Shown: positions 31,737 through 40,070 of the stretch, piece after piece
Position numbering within the stretch: the stretch's first letter is position 1
Layout of the letters: the number at the start of each line of letters is the position of its first letter
Origin: SXOA01 sp051004015
GTDB taxonomy: Bacteria; Planctomycetota; Planctomycetia; Pirellulales; Pirellulaceae
Direction: 5' to 3'
Assembly: GCA_051004015.1 (NCBI GenBank)
Contig: JBPCKT010000125.1
Location: 1-42,792, forward strand
DNA: 42,792 bases
The notes under the pieces: generated by a model
The model's database searches: none
What the model saw: only the letters and a program-made list of their open reading frames with translations
Told to the model about the DNA's origin: nothing
Made by a program: the position numbers and the translations under genes

Positions 31737-32882
31737 ATGAAACTGGCCGGTATCCTCATCTCTCAGCTCACGCCGCCAGGCCGCGGGGCGGTGGCCAGCA
31801 TTCTGGTGGCCGGCGCTGGCGCTATCGAATTCGTCGGCCGCCACTTTTCGCCGGCATCGGGCAAGTCCTTGAGCGAGCTGCCAATGGGGCGAGTTGTATT
31901 TGGCACTTTTCGCTCGTTGACCGATGCAGCGGAAGAAGTGGTCGTTGGCTTGCATGCTGCGGACCATGTGGAAATCCACTGTCACGGAGGAGCATTCGCC
32001 GCGGCTGCCGTGATGAAAGTGCTGGCCAAGGAAGGCGCGGCAATCATTCCCTGGCAGCAGGTCGCGGAGCATATGGAGCCGAACCGCATTGCGGCGGAAG
32101 CTCGCGTTGCCTTGGCAGCGGCTCGGACGGAGAAGACAGCGGCTATTTTGTTGGAACAATATCAGGGGGCACTGCGGACGTGCGTGGACGATCTGGCGAC
32201 AGCCATCGAAACCCAGGCTGGTAGTTGCCCTACGTCTCTGGCACGTCTCCAGCGGCTGCTCGCACTCGCACCACTCGGAATGCACCTTACCCAGCCCTGG
32301 CGGGTCTTCATTGCCGGCGCTCCAAACGTCGGCAAGAGCAGCCTGATGAATGCCCTCGTCGGCTATCAACGGAGCATCATCTTCGACCAGCCGGGGACGA
32401 CGCGGGACTTGCTTACCGCAGTCACAGCCTTGGACGGCTGGCCGCTGGAGCTCGTCGACAGCGCCGGCTTGCGCGAAAGCACCGATGCCCTGGAAGCCGC
32501 CGGGGTAGCCCGCGCTGCTGCGGGTTTAGCGGCGGCGGACTTGGTGCTATGGGTCGAAGATGCAACTGAGACAGTGAGCGACGTGGTGGCACGCCCACGG
32601 CTTTGCGTGGGCGTGGACTCTCTTGTCGTAAAGAACAAAGCCGATTTGCTACCGGTGGACACACTGCCGCGAAGCACGACCGCAGTTCTCGTCAGCGCCC
32701 TCTCGGGCCAAGGGCTGAACCAACTCTGCCAGCGAATCGTCCAGCAACTTGTACCCGCTCCACTTTCGCGCGGTGAAGCAATGGCCTTCACGCAGCGGCA
32801 GGAACAATCGATTCGAGAAGCGGCAGCAGCTCTGGCAGCGAACAAGCCTGACCAGGCGGTGGCGGTGCTGCGAAGCCTGTGA
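31737..32882 (+). CDS. MnmE-like GTPase lacking the C-terminal catalytic end
   Basis: The 381-residue protein has an MnmE-type N-terminal domain (1-110, with PPGRGAVASI and EIHCHGG), a shortened helical region and a G domain: P-loop GAPNVGKS (194-201), PGTTRD (219-224), DSAG (241-244) and NKAD (300-303). MnmE with MnmG makes the 5-aminomethyl-type modification of wobble uridine in tRNA, using a C-terminal C-(I/L)-G-K motif. This protein ends AVAVLRSL and has no such motif; it is about 70 residues shorter than usual. It is therefore either a divergent paralog or a protein that has lost the tail. A palindrome at 32590-32615 falls between G3 and G4. Confidence 0.8.
   Translation: MKLAGILISQLTPPGRGAVASILVAGAGAIEFVGRHFSPASGKSLSELPMGRVVFGTFRSLTDAAEEVVVGLHAADHVEIHCHGGAFAAAAVMKVLAKEGAAIIPWQQVAEHMEPNRIAAEARVALAAARTEKTAAILLEQYQGALRTCVDDLATAIETQAGSCPTSLARLQRLLALAPLGMHLTQPWRVFIAGAPNVGKSSLMNALVGYQRSIIFDQPGTTRDLLTAVTALDGWPLELVDSAGLRESTDALEAAGVARAAAGLAAADLVLWVEDATETVSDVVARPRLCVGVDSLVVKNKADLLPVDTLPRSTTAVLVSALSGQGLNQLCQRIVQQLVPAPLSRGEAMAFTQRQEQSIREAAAALAANKPDQAVAVLRSL
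32590..32615. repeat. Small palindrome inside the GTPase gene (copy 1)
   Basis: Perfect 10-bp arms CACGCCCACG (32590-32599) and CGTGGGCGTG (32606-32615) with a 6-nt loop. A near-identical copy is at 33742-33763, outside genes. Here it is translated as part of a VARPRLCVGVDS stretch. Confidence 0.85.
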
Positions 32883-32937
32883 GCAGGCCGTAGAATACCC
32901 GCACTCGCGCTTGTTTCTCTCAGCAAAAGGTTCACCC

Positions 32938-33696
32938 ATGTCCGCTACTGGCAAAATTGCCATCGTCACCGGTGCCGGTTCAGGAGTCGGCCGAGCCGTC
33001 GCGCTGACGCTTTTCAAAGATGGTTATTCGGTCGCACTTGCTGGCCGGCGAGACCAAGCCTTACGAGAGACGGCCGCCAAAGCGAAAGGAGCTGGCTCTC
33101 GGACTCTCGTCGTCCCCACCGATGTCAGCGACCCCGCTGCCGTCCGCGCGCTCTTTGAGCAGACGAAACAAGCCTTCGGCCGACTGGACCTGCTCTTCAA
33201 CAACGCCGGCATCAATGTTCCGGCAACTCCGCTGGAGGAATTGCAAGTTGATGATTGGAAACGCGTGGTCGATGTCAACCTGACGGGGCCGTTCCTCTGC
33301 ACGCAAGAGGCCTTTCGCTTGATGAAAAGCCAGTCGCCGATGGGAGGCCGCATCATCAACAACGGCTCCATCTCGGCCCAGGTCCCGCGGCCAAACTCCG
33401 CCGCCTACACCGCCAGCAAGCACGCGATCTCCGGGCTGACGAAATCCACCGCTCTCGAAGGCCGCAAGTACAATATCGCCTGCGGGCAGGTGGACATCGG
33501 CAACGCGGAAACCGAGATGGCCGCCAAAATGAAAACCGGCATGTTGCAAGCCAGCGGCGAAATCAGACCCGAGCCGCTCATGGACGTGCAATGCGTCGCC
33601 GATGCCGTCCTGGCGATGGCCCGCCTCCCGCTCGAGGCCAACATCCTCTTTCTGACCGTGATGGCCACCAAGATGCCGCTGGTCGGCCGTGGATAA
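32938..33696 (+). CDS. Short-chain dehydrogenase/reductase
   Basis: The ATG at 32938 gives 252 residues; the longer frame upstream is only read-through from the GTPase gene region. Classical SDR motifs are present: TGAGSGVG (11-18) for NAD(P), NNAG (88-91), and the triad S144, Y157 and K161 in a SISAQVPRPNSAAYTASK context. A free arginine pair (GRR, 36-38) after the second strand suggests NADP preference. The substrate cannot be told from sequence. It is 55 bp after the GTPase gene. Confidence 0.9.
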   Translation: MSATGKIAIVTGAGSGVGRAVALTLFKDGYSVALAGRRDQALRETAAKAKGAGSRTLVVPTDVSDPAAVRALFEQTKQAFGRLDLLFNNAGINVPATPLEELQVDDWKRVVDVNLTGPFLCTQEAFRLMKSQSPMGGRIINNGSISAQVPRPNSAAYTASKHAISGLTKSTALEGRKYNIACGQVDIGNAETEMAAKMKTGMLQASGEIRPEPLMDVQCVADAVLAMARLPLEANILFLTVMATKMPLVGRG

Positions 33697-33741
33697 ACAA
33701 GGGATCGGGACTTATCGGCGGAATACGACCATGGGGCGGAA

Positions 33742-33763
33742 CGTCCACGGCTTGGCGTGGGCG
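33742..33763. repeat. Small palindrome (copy 2)
   Basis: CGTCCACG (33742-33749) and CGTGGGCG (33756-33763) with loop GCTTGG. It matches 20 of 22 bases of the core at 32592-32613. Confidence 0.75.
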
Positions 33764-33833
33764 CGGGATTTTTTCATCGCCCCAACGCGTTAGTTACCTG
33801 GCGGGTGCTAGCGTCTCCGCCGTCAGAACGCTC

Positions 33834-33861
33834 TTGTCCACTCGGCTACCCCCGGTATACT
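33834..33861 (+). promoter_or_regulatory. Possible sigma70-type promoter
   Basis: TTGTCC (33834-33839), a 16-bp spacer and TATACT (33856-33861) lie 50 bp before the start of the PIG-L-like gene. The match is 4/6 and 5/6 to consensus. Confidence 0.35.
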
Positions 33862-33911
33862 CCGCCCCTTTCGCCTACTGAGGATTTCTTGGACGAGAAG
33901 GGCAGGGAAAT

Positions 33912-34730
33912 TTGGAACAGATTCTGGTTGTTTCCGCGGGCCGCGCCGCGCTGGCGATCGCACACCCCGGGCACGAGCTGCGCGTCTTTGGCTGGATGCA
34001 GCGGGCCCGGCCGCTGGTCTTGGCGCTCACCGATGGCTCGGGAGGGAAAGGCGCGTCGCGGCTGGCGTCGACCGAGCGGATTTTGCGACAAACGGGGGCC
34101 AGGCCGGGTTGCCTCTTCGGCCGCTTTCCCGATCGGCAGATTTACCAGGCGGTCCTGGAGGGAAACACACGCCTCTTCTTGGACCTCGCCGTCGAGCTGG
34201 CCTTGGAACTGGTCCGCAACCACATCGAAGTTGTGGTTGGGGATGCCGCGGAAGGCGCGATCCTGACCCACGACCTGTGGCGCGGCGTTGTCAACCGCGC
34301 CATCTGGCTGGCGCAGCCGTCGCTGCAGCTGCCACTCGCCAGTTATGAGTTTCTGCTGGAGGAACCCCATACAAACCCTGCCCCATCCCACGCCGAGGCG
34401 CTTATGCTCCGGCTCAGCGATGCCGAGCTCAAGGGGAAAATCGCCGCGACCCGCTCCTACCCCGAGCTCTCCCAGGAAGTTGAAGCAGTCATTTCGAGCG
34501 AGGGAGAGGAATCGCTGCGCAGCGAGCTGTTCATTCCCTCGCAAGTCCGCGAAGCCAACGCCGACTCGTTTCGGTCGCACCACTATGAATTGCATGGCGA
34601 GCGTCAAGTAGCCGCGGGGGTCTACTCCCAGGTGGTGCGCTATCATCAGCACGTCCTCCCTATTCTGCAGGCACTCCAACAGGGCCGCCGCCCGACCAAC
34701 ATTGGCCGGCAACTCCGAGAGGCTGCATGA
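33912..34730 (+). CDS. PIG-L-like protein with altered metal motif
   Basis: The 272-residue protein starts with TTG at 33912. Its N-terminal region reads AIAHPGHELRVFGW and then VLALTDGSGGKGASRL. This parallels the AHPDDE and LTxGxxG motifs of PIG-L/LmbE deacetylases, which bind zinc and remove acetyl groups from amino sugars. Here the motif is AHPGHE, with histidine in place of the usual second aspartate. A later THDLW may supply another ligand. It overlaps the downstream glycosyltransferase start as ATGA, so the two products probably act on the same glycan. The assignment is tentative because of the divergent motif. Confidence 0.55.
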   Translation: MEQILVVSAGRAALAIAHPGHELRVFGWMQRARPLVLALTDGSGGKGASRLASTERILRQTGARPGCLFGRFPDRQIYQAVLEGNTRLFLDLAVELALELVRNHIEVVVGDAAEGAILTHDLWRGVVNRAIWLAQPSLQLPLASYEFLLEEPHTNPAPSHAEALMLRLSDAELKGKIAATRSYPELSQEVEAVISSEGEESLRSELFIPSQVREANADSFRSHHYELHGERQVAAGVYSQVVRYHQHVLPILQALQQGRRPTNIGRQLREAA

Positions 34731-35917
34731 CACAGCCGCTGCGGGTGCTAATTACCAATCACATGCTGGCCGGCCGCACCGGCACGGAAATGTACGTGCA
34801 TGACGTGGCCAAGGGGCTCTTGGTCCGGGGGCACACGCCCATTGTCTATTCTCCCCGCGTGGGCCCACTCGCGCGGGATCTTGCGTTGGCCAGCGTGGCC
34901 GTAGTAGATGACCTGAGCCGGGTGGCCCTGCCACCCGATATCATTCATGGCCAACACACGCTGGAGTCCGCCACTGCCCTATTGCACTTCTCCCACACGC
35001 CGGCCGTTTACGTCTGTCACGACTGGTCCTGGGAAAATGACATGCCGCCGCAAATCTCTCGCATCAGGCAATTCGTCGCGGTGGACGCCACAGTCCGCGA
35101 CCGCCTCATTCATCGAGAAGGCATCCCGGAAACCTGCGTGAGCGTGGTGAATAATGGCGTGGATCTGCAAAAGTTCCTCCCGCGGGGCGAGCTCCCCAGG
35201 GCGCCGCGACGGGCGCTCGTTTTTAGCAACTATATGTCTTTCGAGCAGCTCGCTCGTATTCGGACCGCGTGCGCGAGTCGGGGAATCTCCGTAGACGGTG
35301 TGGGGGCGAATCTCGGCAACGTCTCTTCACAGCCGGAGAAGCTCATTGGCCAGTACGACCTGGTCTTCGCCAAAGGGCGCTGCGCCTGGGAGGCGCTCGC
35401 GTGCGGCGTCGCCGTCATCGTCTGCGATACCTGGGGCCTCGGTCCGCTCGTATCCACGCAGAATATCGACTTCACTCGCCAGCGCAATTTTGGCCGCCGC
35501 TTGTTGCAAACGCAGTTGAGTGAGCAGGCCGTTCACGCCCAACTCGGGCGCTACGATGCGGCGGATGCGTCGCAAGTTTCACGGCGGATTCGCGAGGACT
35601 GTGGCTTGGATAAGATGGTCGACCGACTGATTTTGCTCTACGAGCAGGCTATCTCTTCCCATCTCGCCGCGAAGCATGCGTCTGCTGATGAAGAACAGCG
35701 CTGCATGGCCCGGCTCCTACAATCCTGGTCCCGCTGCAAACAACCGCCTCAAATCGAAGTCCCGGACCTGCGCAAAATGATTCAGGAAGAGTTGCAGGCC
35801 CAACAGTTGCCCATCCTGCAGAAGCTCGAGACGCTCGCTACACGCCGACGTCGTGGTTTGCAAAAGCTTATCCATTCGCTAAAGAAACGACTGTCTACCT
35901 GGCGCAAAGCGGCTTAG
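34727..35917 (+). CDS. GT4-like glycosyltransferase with C-terminal basic coiled tail
   Basis: The 396-residue protein begins VLITNHMLAGRTGTEMYVHD followed by RGHTPIVYSP, the N-terminal Rossmann pattern of GT-B family 4 enzymes. VVNNGVDLQKFLP is the classic acceptor/donor loop (usually NGxDxxxF), and the phrase FAKGRCAWEALACGVAVIV matches the C-terminal E-x-A-x-G-x-P region, with V in place of P. The last ~60 residues are helical and strongly basic (LKKRLSTWRKAA), perhaps membrane-associated. Translation is coupled to the PIG-L-like gene. Donor and acceptor are unknown. Confidence 0.75.
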   Translation: MTQPLRVLITNHMLAGRTGTEMYVHDVAKGLLVRGHTPIVYSPRVGPLARDLALASVAVVDDLSRVALPPDIIHGQHTLESATALLHFSHTPAVYVCHDWSWENDMPPQISRIRQFVAVDATVRDRLIHREGIPETCVSVVNNGVDLQKFLPRGELPRAPRRALVFSNYMSFEQLARIRTACASRGISVDGVGANLGNVSSQPEKLIGQYDLVFAKGRCAWEALACGVAVIVCDTWGLGPLVSTQNIDFTRQRNFGRRLLQTQLSEQAVHAQLGRYDAADASQVSRRIREDCGLDKMVDRLILLYEQAISSHLAAKHASADEEQRCMARLLQSWSRCKQPPQIEVPDLRKMIQEELQAQQLPILQKLETLATRRRRGLQKLIHSLKKRLSTWRKAA

Positions 35918-35926
35918 GCAACGTCT

Positions 35927-37354
35927 TTACACAATCACTTCGGCACTCAGGCTCTCTCCTGCGTATCGAGACAGAATTGACGCCACGACCTCGGCCAGAA
36001 ATTCATCCACCTGCTGCGGCGCGCGGCCGACGAATTGGCTGGCCTCCAAGGCGCTCGCGAGATTGACGCCAGCAAAAGCTTTGTCGCCCGCGAGCCGCTG
36101 GAGCAGATCGTTGGGTTTCCCCTGCTGCTTGACGACCTGGGCCGCTTCCTGGCTGTGGATACGGATTCGTTCGTGCAATTCCTGGCGGTCGCCGCCTGCT
36201 TGAACGGCAGCCATCAGCAGGTTCTCGGAGGCCATGAAGGGGAGTTCTTCGGCCAGATTTTTGGCGATGACTTGTGGATAAACGACGAGCCCCGTGCTGA
36301 CGTTTTGCAGCAGAATCAAAATGGCGTCAATCGCCAGAAAAGCCTGTGGCAACACGAGACGGCGGTTGGCGCTGTCGTCCAGCGTCCTTTCCAACCACTG
36401 CGTGGCCGCGGTGTTCGCCGTGCTGGATTGCAGACTGATGACGAACCGGGCCAGCGAGCAAATCCGCTCGCTCCGCATGGGGTTGCGTTTATACGCCATC
36501 GCCGACGAGCCAATCTGGTCTGCCTCGAACGGCTCTTCCATCTCTTTGCGACCGGCCAGAATCCGCAGGTCCGTCCCCATTTTGTGGGCCGACTGGGCAA
36601 CGCCACTCAGCACGTCGAGCACCTGGCTATCCACCTTCCGCGTGTAAGTCTGCCCGGTAACGGCATAGCTCTCCTCAAAGCCGAGCTTCTTGGCCACCAG
36701 ATTTTCTAGCTTCCGCACCTTGGCGTGGTTGCCGTCAAACAGAGCCAAAAAGCTGGCTTGCGTTCCGGTCGTCCCTTTCACGCTACGGGCTCTCAGGCCA
36801 GCGATGCGATGCTCGACCTCCGTCAGGTCCATCACCAAATCGTACGCCCACAGACATGCCCGCTTTCCCACCGTCGTCGGCTGGGCCGGTTGCATGTGCG
36901 TGAAACCCAGGCACGCGAGACTGCGATGTTCCTTCGCGAAGGCCGCCAGCGACTGGATGACTCCGGCCAGGCGGCGGGCTACCATCTGCAAACCTTCGCG
37001 GAGCAGAATCAGGTCGGTGTTGTCCGTGACATAACAGCTCGTCGCGCCGAGATGAATGATGGCCTTTGCGGAAGGACAAACATCCCCATAGGCATGGACA
37101 TGCGCCATTACGTCGTGCCGCAGCTTTTTTTCATAGGCCCGGGCCGCGGCGAAATCGATATCGTCGGTATGCGCCCGCAACTCGGCTACCTGCTGTGCGG
37201 TGATTGGCAGCCCCAACTCCGCCTCCGCTTCCGCCAGCGCCACCCACAACTTCCGCCAGGTGCTATGTTTCCGCTGCTCCCCCCACAGCCGGCTCATTTC
37301 GAGCGAAGCGTAACGAGAGATGAGCGGGTTTTCGTAGCGTTCGTGCTGGGACAT
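35927..37354 (-). CDS. purB: Adenylosuccinate lyase, long form
   Basis: The 475-residue product belongs to the fumarase/aspartase superfamily. The catalytic signature SSAMAYKRNPMRSER starts at residue 283, with the active-site serine in its SS pair. H153 sits in FTHMQPAQPTTVGKR, and RHDVMAHVHAYG and HLGATSCYVTDNTD supply other pocket residues. PurB catalyses two steps of purine synthesis, releasing fumarate from SAICAR and from adenylosuccinate. Its length and the KEMEEPFE and KGTTGTQASFL blocks resemble the animal-type ADSL more than the short bacterial PurB. It converges with the glycosyltransferase gene across 9 bp. Confidence 0.93.
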   Translation of the reverse strand: MSQHERYENPLISRYASLEMSRLWGEQRKHSTWRKLWVALAEAEAELGLPITAQQVAELRAHTDDIDFAAARAYEKKLRHDVMAHVHAYGDVCPSAKAIIHLGATSCYVTDNTDLILLREGLQMVARRLAGVIQSLAAFAKEHRSLACLGFTHMQPAQPTTVGKRACLWAYDLVMDLTEVEHRIAGLRARSVKGTTGTQASFLALFDGNHAKVRKLENLVAKKLGFEESYAVTGQTYTRKVDSQVLDVLSGVAQSAHKMGTDLRILAGRKEMEEPFEADQIGSSAMAYKRNPMRSERICSLARFVISLQSSTANTAATQWLERTLDDSANRRLVLPQAFLAIDAILILLQNVSTGLVVYPQVIAKNLAEELPFMASENLLMAAVQAGGDRQELHERIRIHSQEAAQVVKQQGKPNDLLQRLAGDKAFAGVNLASALEASQFVGRAPQQVDEFLAEVVASILSRYAGESLSAEVIV

Positions 37355-37447
37355 AGAGGGCAGTCTGAGAATGGAGACAATACTTTCATGATACCTCTCA
37401 CTCTACACCTGCCAAAGAGGCATCGACCCCGTTGTGGCGCAGGGGAT

Positions 37448-37523
37448 GGCAAAATCATGGATGGCAAAATGATAAAGGCCAAGCCAGAACGGCTCCCATG
37501 ATTTTGCCATCCATCATTTTGCC
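37448..37523. repeat. Palindrome with 26-bp arms
   Basis: Left arm 37448-37473 pairs with 37498-37523 at 24 of 26 positions. Each arm contains two GGCAAAAT units around a GGATGGCAAAAT core, so the element can also fold within an arm. The 24-nt centre is GC-rich. Confidence 0.85.
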
Positions 37524-37591
37524 AACTTCCCCGGCCTTTTCCCTCGATACGACCGACGATCCAAAAATTACTCGTTTGAACAAGTATCTGC

Positions 37592-37620
37592 TTGTCGGCG
37601 ACTAAGGAAAGTCCTATCCT
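37592..37620 (+). promoter_or_regulatory. Weak promoter-like pair
   Basis: TTGTCG and TATCCT with a 17-bp spacer, 54 bp before the PQQ-propeller start. Each box matches consensus at 4/6. Confidence 0.22.
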
Positions 37621-37674
37621 AAAGGTTGTTGACTTCCCTCTCCCTGCCTCGTTTCTTCACGCCCCGGTGAACCC

Positions 37675-39939
37675 ATGAAACGCTTCTGGCACGTATTCCT
37701 CTCGCTCGCCTCTCTGACTTGTTCCATTTCACTCGCCACGGCTGCGGACGAAGTCAAAATCGACCCGCTGGATTGGCCCTACTGGCGTGGGCCGGAGGGG
37801 AACAGCATCTCGCGCGAGACGGGGCTGCCCGATACCATCAATCCCCGCGGGGGAGCGGGGAGCAACTTGCTCTGGAAGAAGGAAAAGGCCGCCGGCCGCG
37901 GCACTCCGATCATTCTTCGGGGCAAAATCTACCTGCTGACTCGCGATAATCCCGGCACCGCTCTGGAGCGGGAAAAGGTGATGTGCCTGGACGCCGCCAC
38001 GGGCGAGACCGTCTGGGAAAACAAGTTCAATGTCTGGTCCAGCCAGGTTCCAGATACGCGCGTCGGCTGGTCGAGCCCCGTTGGAGATCCCGCAACAGGC
38101 AAAATCTACACCCTGGGTGTCAACGGTCTGTTTCAGTGCCTCGACGGCGAAAGTGGCAAAACAATCTGGTCGGTTCCGATGCATGAGCGGTATGGCCTCG
38201 TCAGCACCTACGGCGGCCGCACGAACTATCCCATTGTGGTTGACGACCTGGTCATTCTCGGATCGGTCACCGTTGGCTGGGGAGAGAATGGCATCCCCGC
38301 ACACCGCGTGTTTGGCTTTGACAAGGCCACGGGGGAACTACACTGGATGGTGACGACACGCCTCCGTCCCGAAGACACCATCCACAGCGGCCCCACGGTC
38401 GCTGTCTTCAATGGGCAGAAAGTCCTCCTCACCGGCTCCGGCGACGGCTGGCTCTATGCCCTCCAGCCGCAGACTGGCAAGAAGGTGTGGGAATATCATT
38501 TCTCAAAACGCGGGCTCAATATATCCCCCACCGTTGACGGTGACGCGGTCTACGTCGGACACAGCGAGGAGAACCCGCGTGGCACGAAGTTTGGCGCCGT
38601 AGCCGCCCTGCACGGCAACCTCACGGGCAACATTACGGGCATCGACTATGCCACCGAAAAACCCTTGGAAACCAAGGGAGAAATCTGGAAAGAGCTGGGG
38701 CTGGGGGTTGGCAAAAGCTCCATCCTCAAGTTTGAGGACCGCATTTATTGCTGCGACGACTCCGGCAAAATGAACATTCTGGAGGCGGCGACCGGCGAAC
38801 CGATTGGCCGGCAAAACTTGGGAACCACCAACTATGCCAGCCCGCTCTATGCGGACGGCAAAATCTATCACTTGGAAATGAGCCGCTGGTACGTTTTGAC
38901 TCGCGACGAAGAACTGGGGGTAAAAAAGCCCGCGCGAAAGACGTTCGGAACCTTCGACGAGGGGATTCAGTGCTGGTCGTCCCCGATCGTTTCCCACGGC
39001 CGGCTCTACTTGCAGACTACCGGAGCCCTGTACTGCTTTGAAGATGAAAAGAAGGAAAAGGGCACCGGTCCGCGTCCCAAGCAGCCGGAGGTGACGCCGG
39101 TGGCGGAAGGCGATAAGCCCGCCCAGGTGCAGGTGGTGCCTTACGAGACTTTGCTACGCCCAGGAGACAAGCAGGACTTCAAAGTGCGGCTGTTCAACGC
39201 CCGCGGGCAGCTGCTCAAGGAGAGCCCGGCGGAGTTCACGCTGACGGGGCCTGGGGAAATCACGAAAGAAGGTGCTTTTACGGCCGCCCAGGACAACAGC
39301 CACACTACGACGGCGATCACCGCCAAGGTCGGCGATCTCGCCGGCAAGGCGCGGCTGCGGACTATCCCGCCGCTGCCCTGGAAGTTTGATTTTGAAGGAC
39401 TCAAGGACCCGCCGGCAACGTGGGTGGGGGCTCGCCACCGCCACGTCATCCGGAACGTGGACGACAGTACCGCGATGGTGAAAATCACCACGATTCCCAA
39501 GGGAACCCGCAGCCGCCTCTCGATGGGCCAGAGCGATCTGCATGACTACACGATCCAGGGGGACTTCAAGGCGGGCAAACTGGCCAACAAGATTCCGGAC
39601 TTCGGCGTTATCGCCCAGGGCTATACCTTCTTCTTCGAAGGGGAAATCAAGCGGATGCAAATCCAAAGCTGGCAGGCACATGACAAGCGGACCTTCGTCG
39701 CTCAAAAGTTCGTCCTCCAGCCCGAGGTCTGGTACACGTTGAAACTGCGGGCCGAGAATTCCGACAAGAAGGCGGTCTTGCGGGCCAAAATCTGGAAGCG
39801 CGGCGAGAAAGAGCCGGCCGACTGGACACTGGAGCTCATCGACCCCCAGCCAAACATCGTTGGCAGTCCCGGCCTGTACGGGGACGCCACCAATGCCGAA
39901 ATCTTCATTGACAACATTACAGTGACTCCGAACGATTAG
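37675..39939 (+). CDS. Exported PQQ-like beta-propeller protein with C-terminal beta-sandwich
   Basis: The 754-residue product has a signal peptide (about 1-23, ending ATAAD), then the planctomycete phrase WPYWRGPEGNSISRETGLP. PQQ/BamB-like propeller repeats follow (about 30-460), with units such as VMCLDAATGETVWE and LYALQPQTGKKVWEY. A bacterial Ig-like segment lies at about 490-575 (LRPGDKQDFKVRLFNARGQL). A ~180-residue C-terminal jelly-roll-like domain resembles LamG/DUF1080 folds (DYTIQGDFKAG, IFIDNITVTPND). The PQQ-enzyme catalytic residues are not evident, so a binding or scaffold role is more likely. A repeat and then a second propeller gene follow. Confidence 0.87.
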   Translation: MKRFWHVFLSLASLTCSISLATAADEVKIDPLDWPYWRGPEGNSISRETGLPDTINPRGGAGSNLLWKKEKAAGRGTPIILRGKIYLLTRDNPGTALEREKVMCLDAATGETVWENKFNVWSSQVPDTRVGWSSPVGDPATGKIYTLGVNGLFQCLDGESGKTIWSVPMHERYGLVSTYGGRTNYPIVVDDLVILGSVTVGWGENGIPAHRVFGFDKATGELHWMVTTRLRPEDTIHSGPTVAVFNGQKVLLTGSGDGWLYALQPQTGKKVWEYHFSKRGLNISPTVDGDAVYVGHSEENPRGTKFGAVAALHGNLTGNITGIDYATEKPLETKGEIWKELGLGVGKSSILKFEDRIYCCDDSGKMNILEAATGEPIGRQNLGTTNYASPLYADGKIYHLEMSRWYVLTRDEELGVKKPARKTFGTFDEGIQCWSSPIVSHGRLYLQTTGALYCFEDEKKEKGTGPRPKQPEVTPVAEGDKPAQVQVVPYETLLRPGDKQDFKVRLFNARGQLLKESPAEFTLTGPGEITKEGAFTAAQDNSHTTTAITAKVGDLAGKARLRTIPPLPWKFDFEGLKDPPATWVGARHRHVIRNVDDSTAMVKITTIPKGTRSRLSMGQSDLHDYTIQGDFKAGKLANKIPDFGVIAQGYTFFFEGEIKRMQIQSWQAHDKRTFVAQKFVLQPEVWYTLKLRAENSDKKAVLRAKIWKRGEKEPADWTLELIDPQPNIVGSPGLYGDATNAEIFIDNITVTPND

Positions 39940-39942
39940 GGT

Positions 39943-40000
39943 GCCGGCACACTTCGTGTGCCGGCCCGCATTCCTGAAATACCGCGCTCACCCAGTGAGC
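39943..40000. repeat. Double hairpin repeat (copy 2)
   Basis: Stem 1 is GCCGGCACAC/GTGTGCCGGC (39943-39952, 39956-39965). Stem 2 is GCTCAC/GTGAGC (39986-39991, 39995-40000). The design is the same as at 24961-25006, again directly after a stop codon. Confidence 0.82.
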
Positions 40001-40070
40001 TGATCACGTGCCAAAAAACAGCCTGCCAGCGCGGCGCAATGCCGCTTCCTTTCCCGGAGACTATTCCGCC

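Larger units (their letters stand above)
37355..37674. other. Divergent intergenic region of 320 bp with palindrome
   Basis: No gene was seen. It holds a large palindrome (37448-37523) and a weak promoter-like pair TTGTCG (37592-37597) and TATCCT (37615-37620), spaced 17 bp and pointing toward the PQQ-propeller gene. Confidence 0.5.

Noticed and set aside
32749..32937. Upstream part of the SDR frame
   Set aside because: It overlaps the GTPase gene in another frame; the SDR motif begins 10 residues after the ATG at 32938.
37675..39939. PQQ-dependent alcohol dehydrogenase
   Set aside because: The propeller units are BamB-like and I see no quinoprotein catalytic aspartate/calcium site or disulfide motif.
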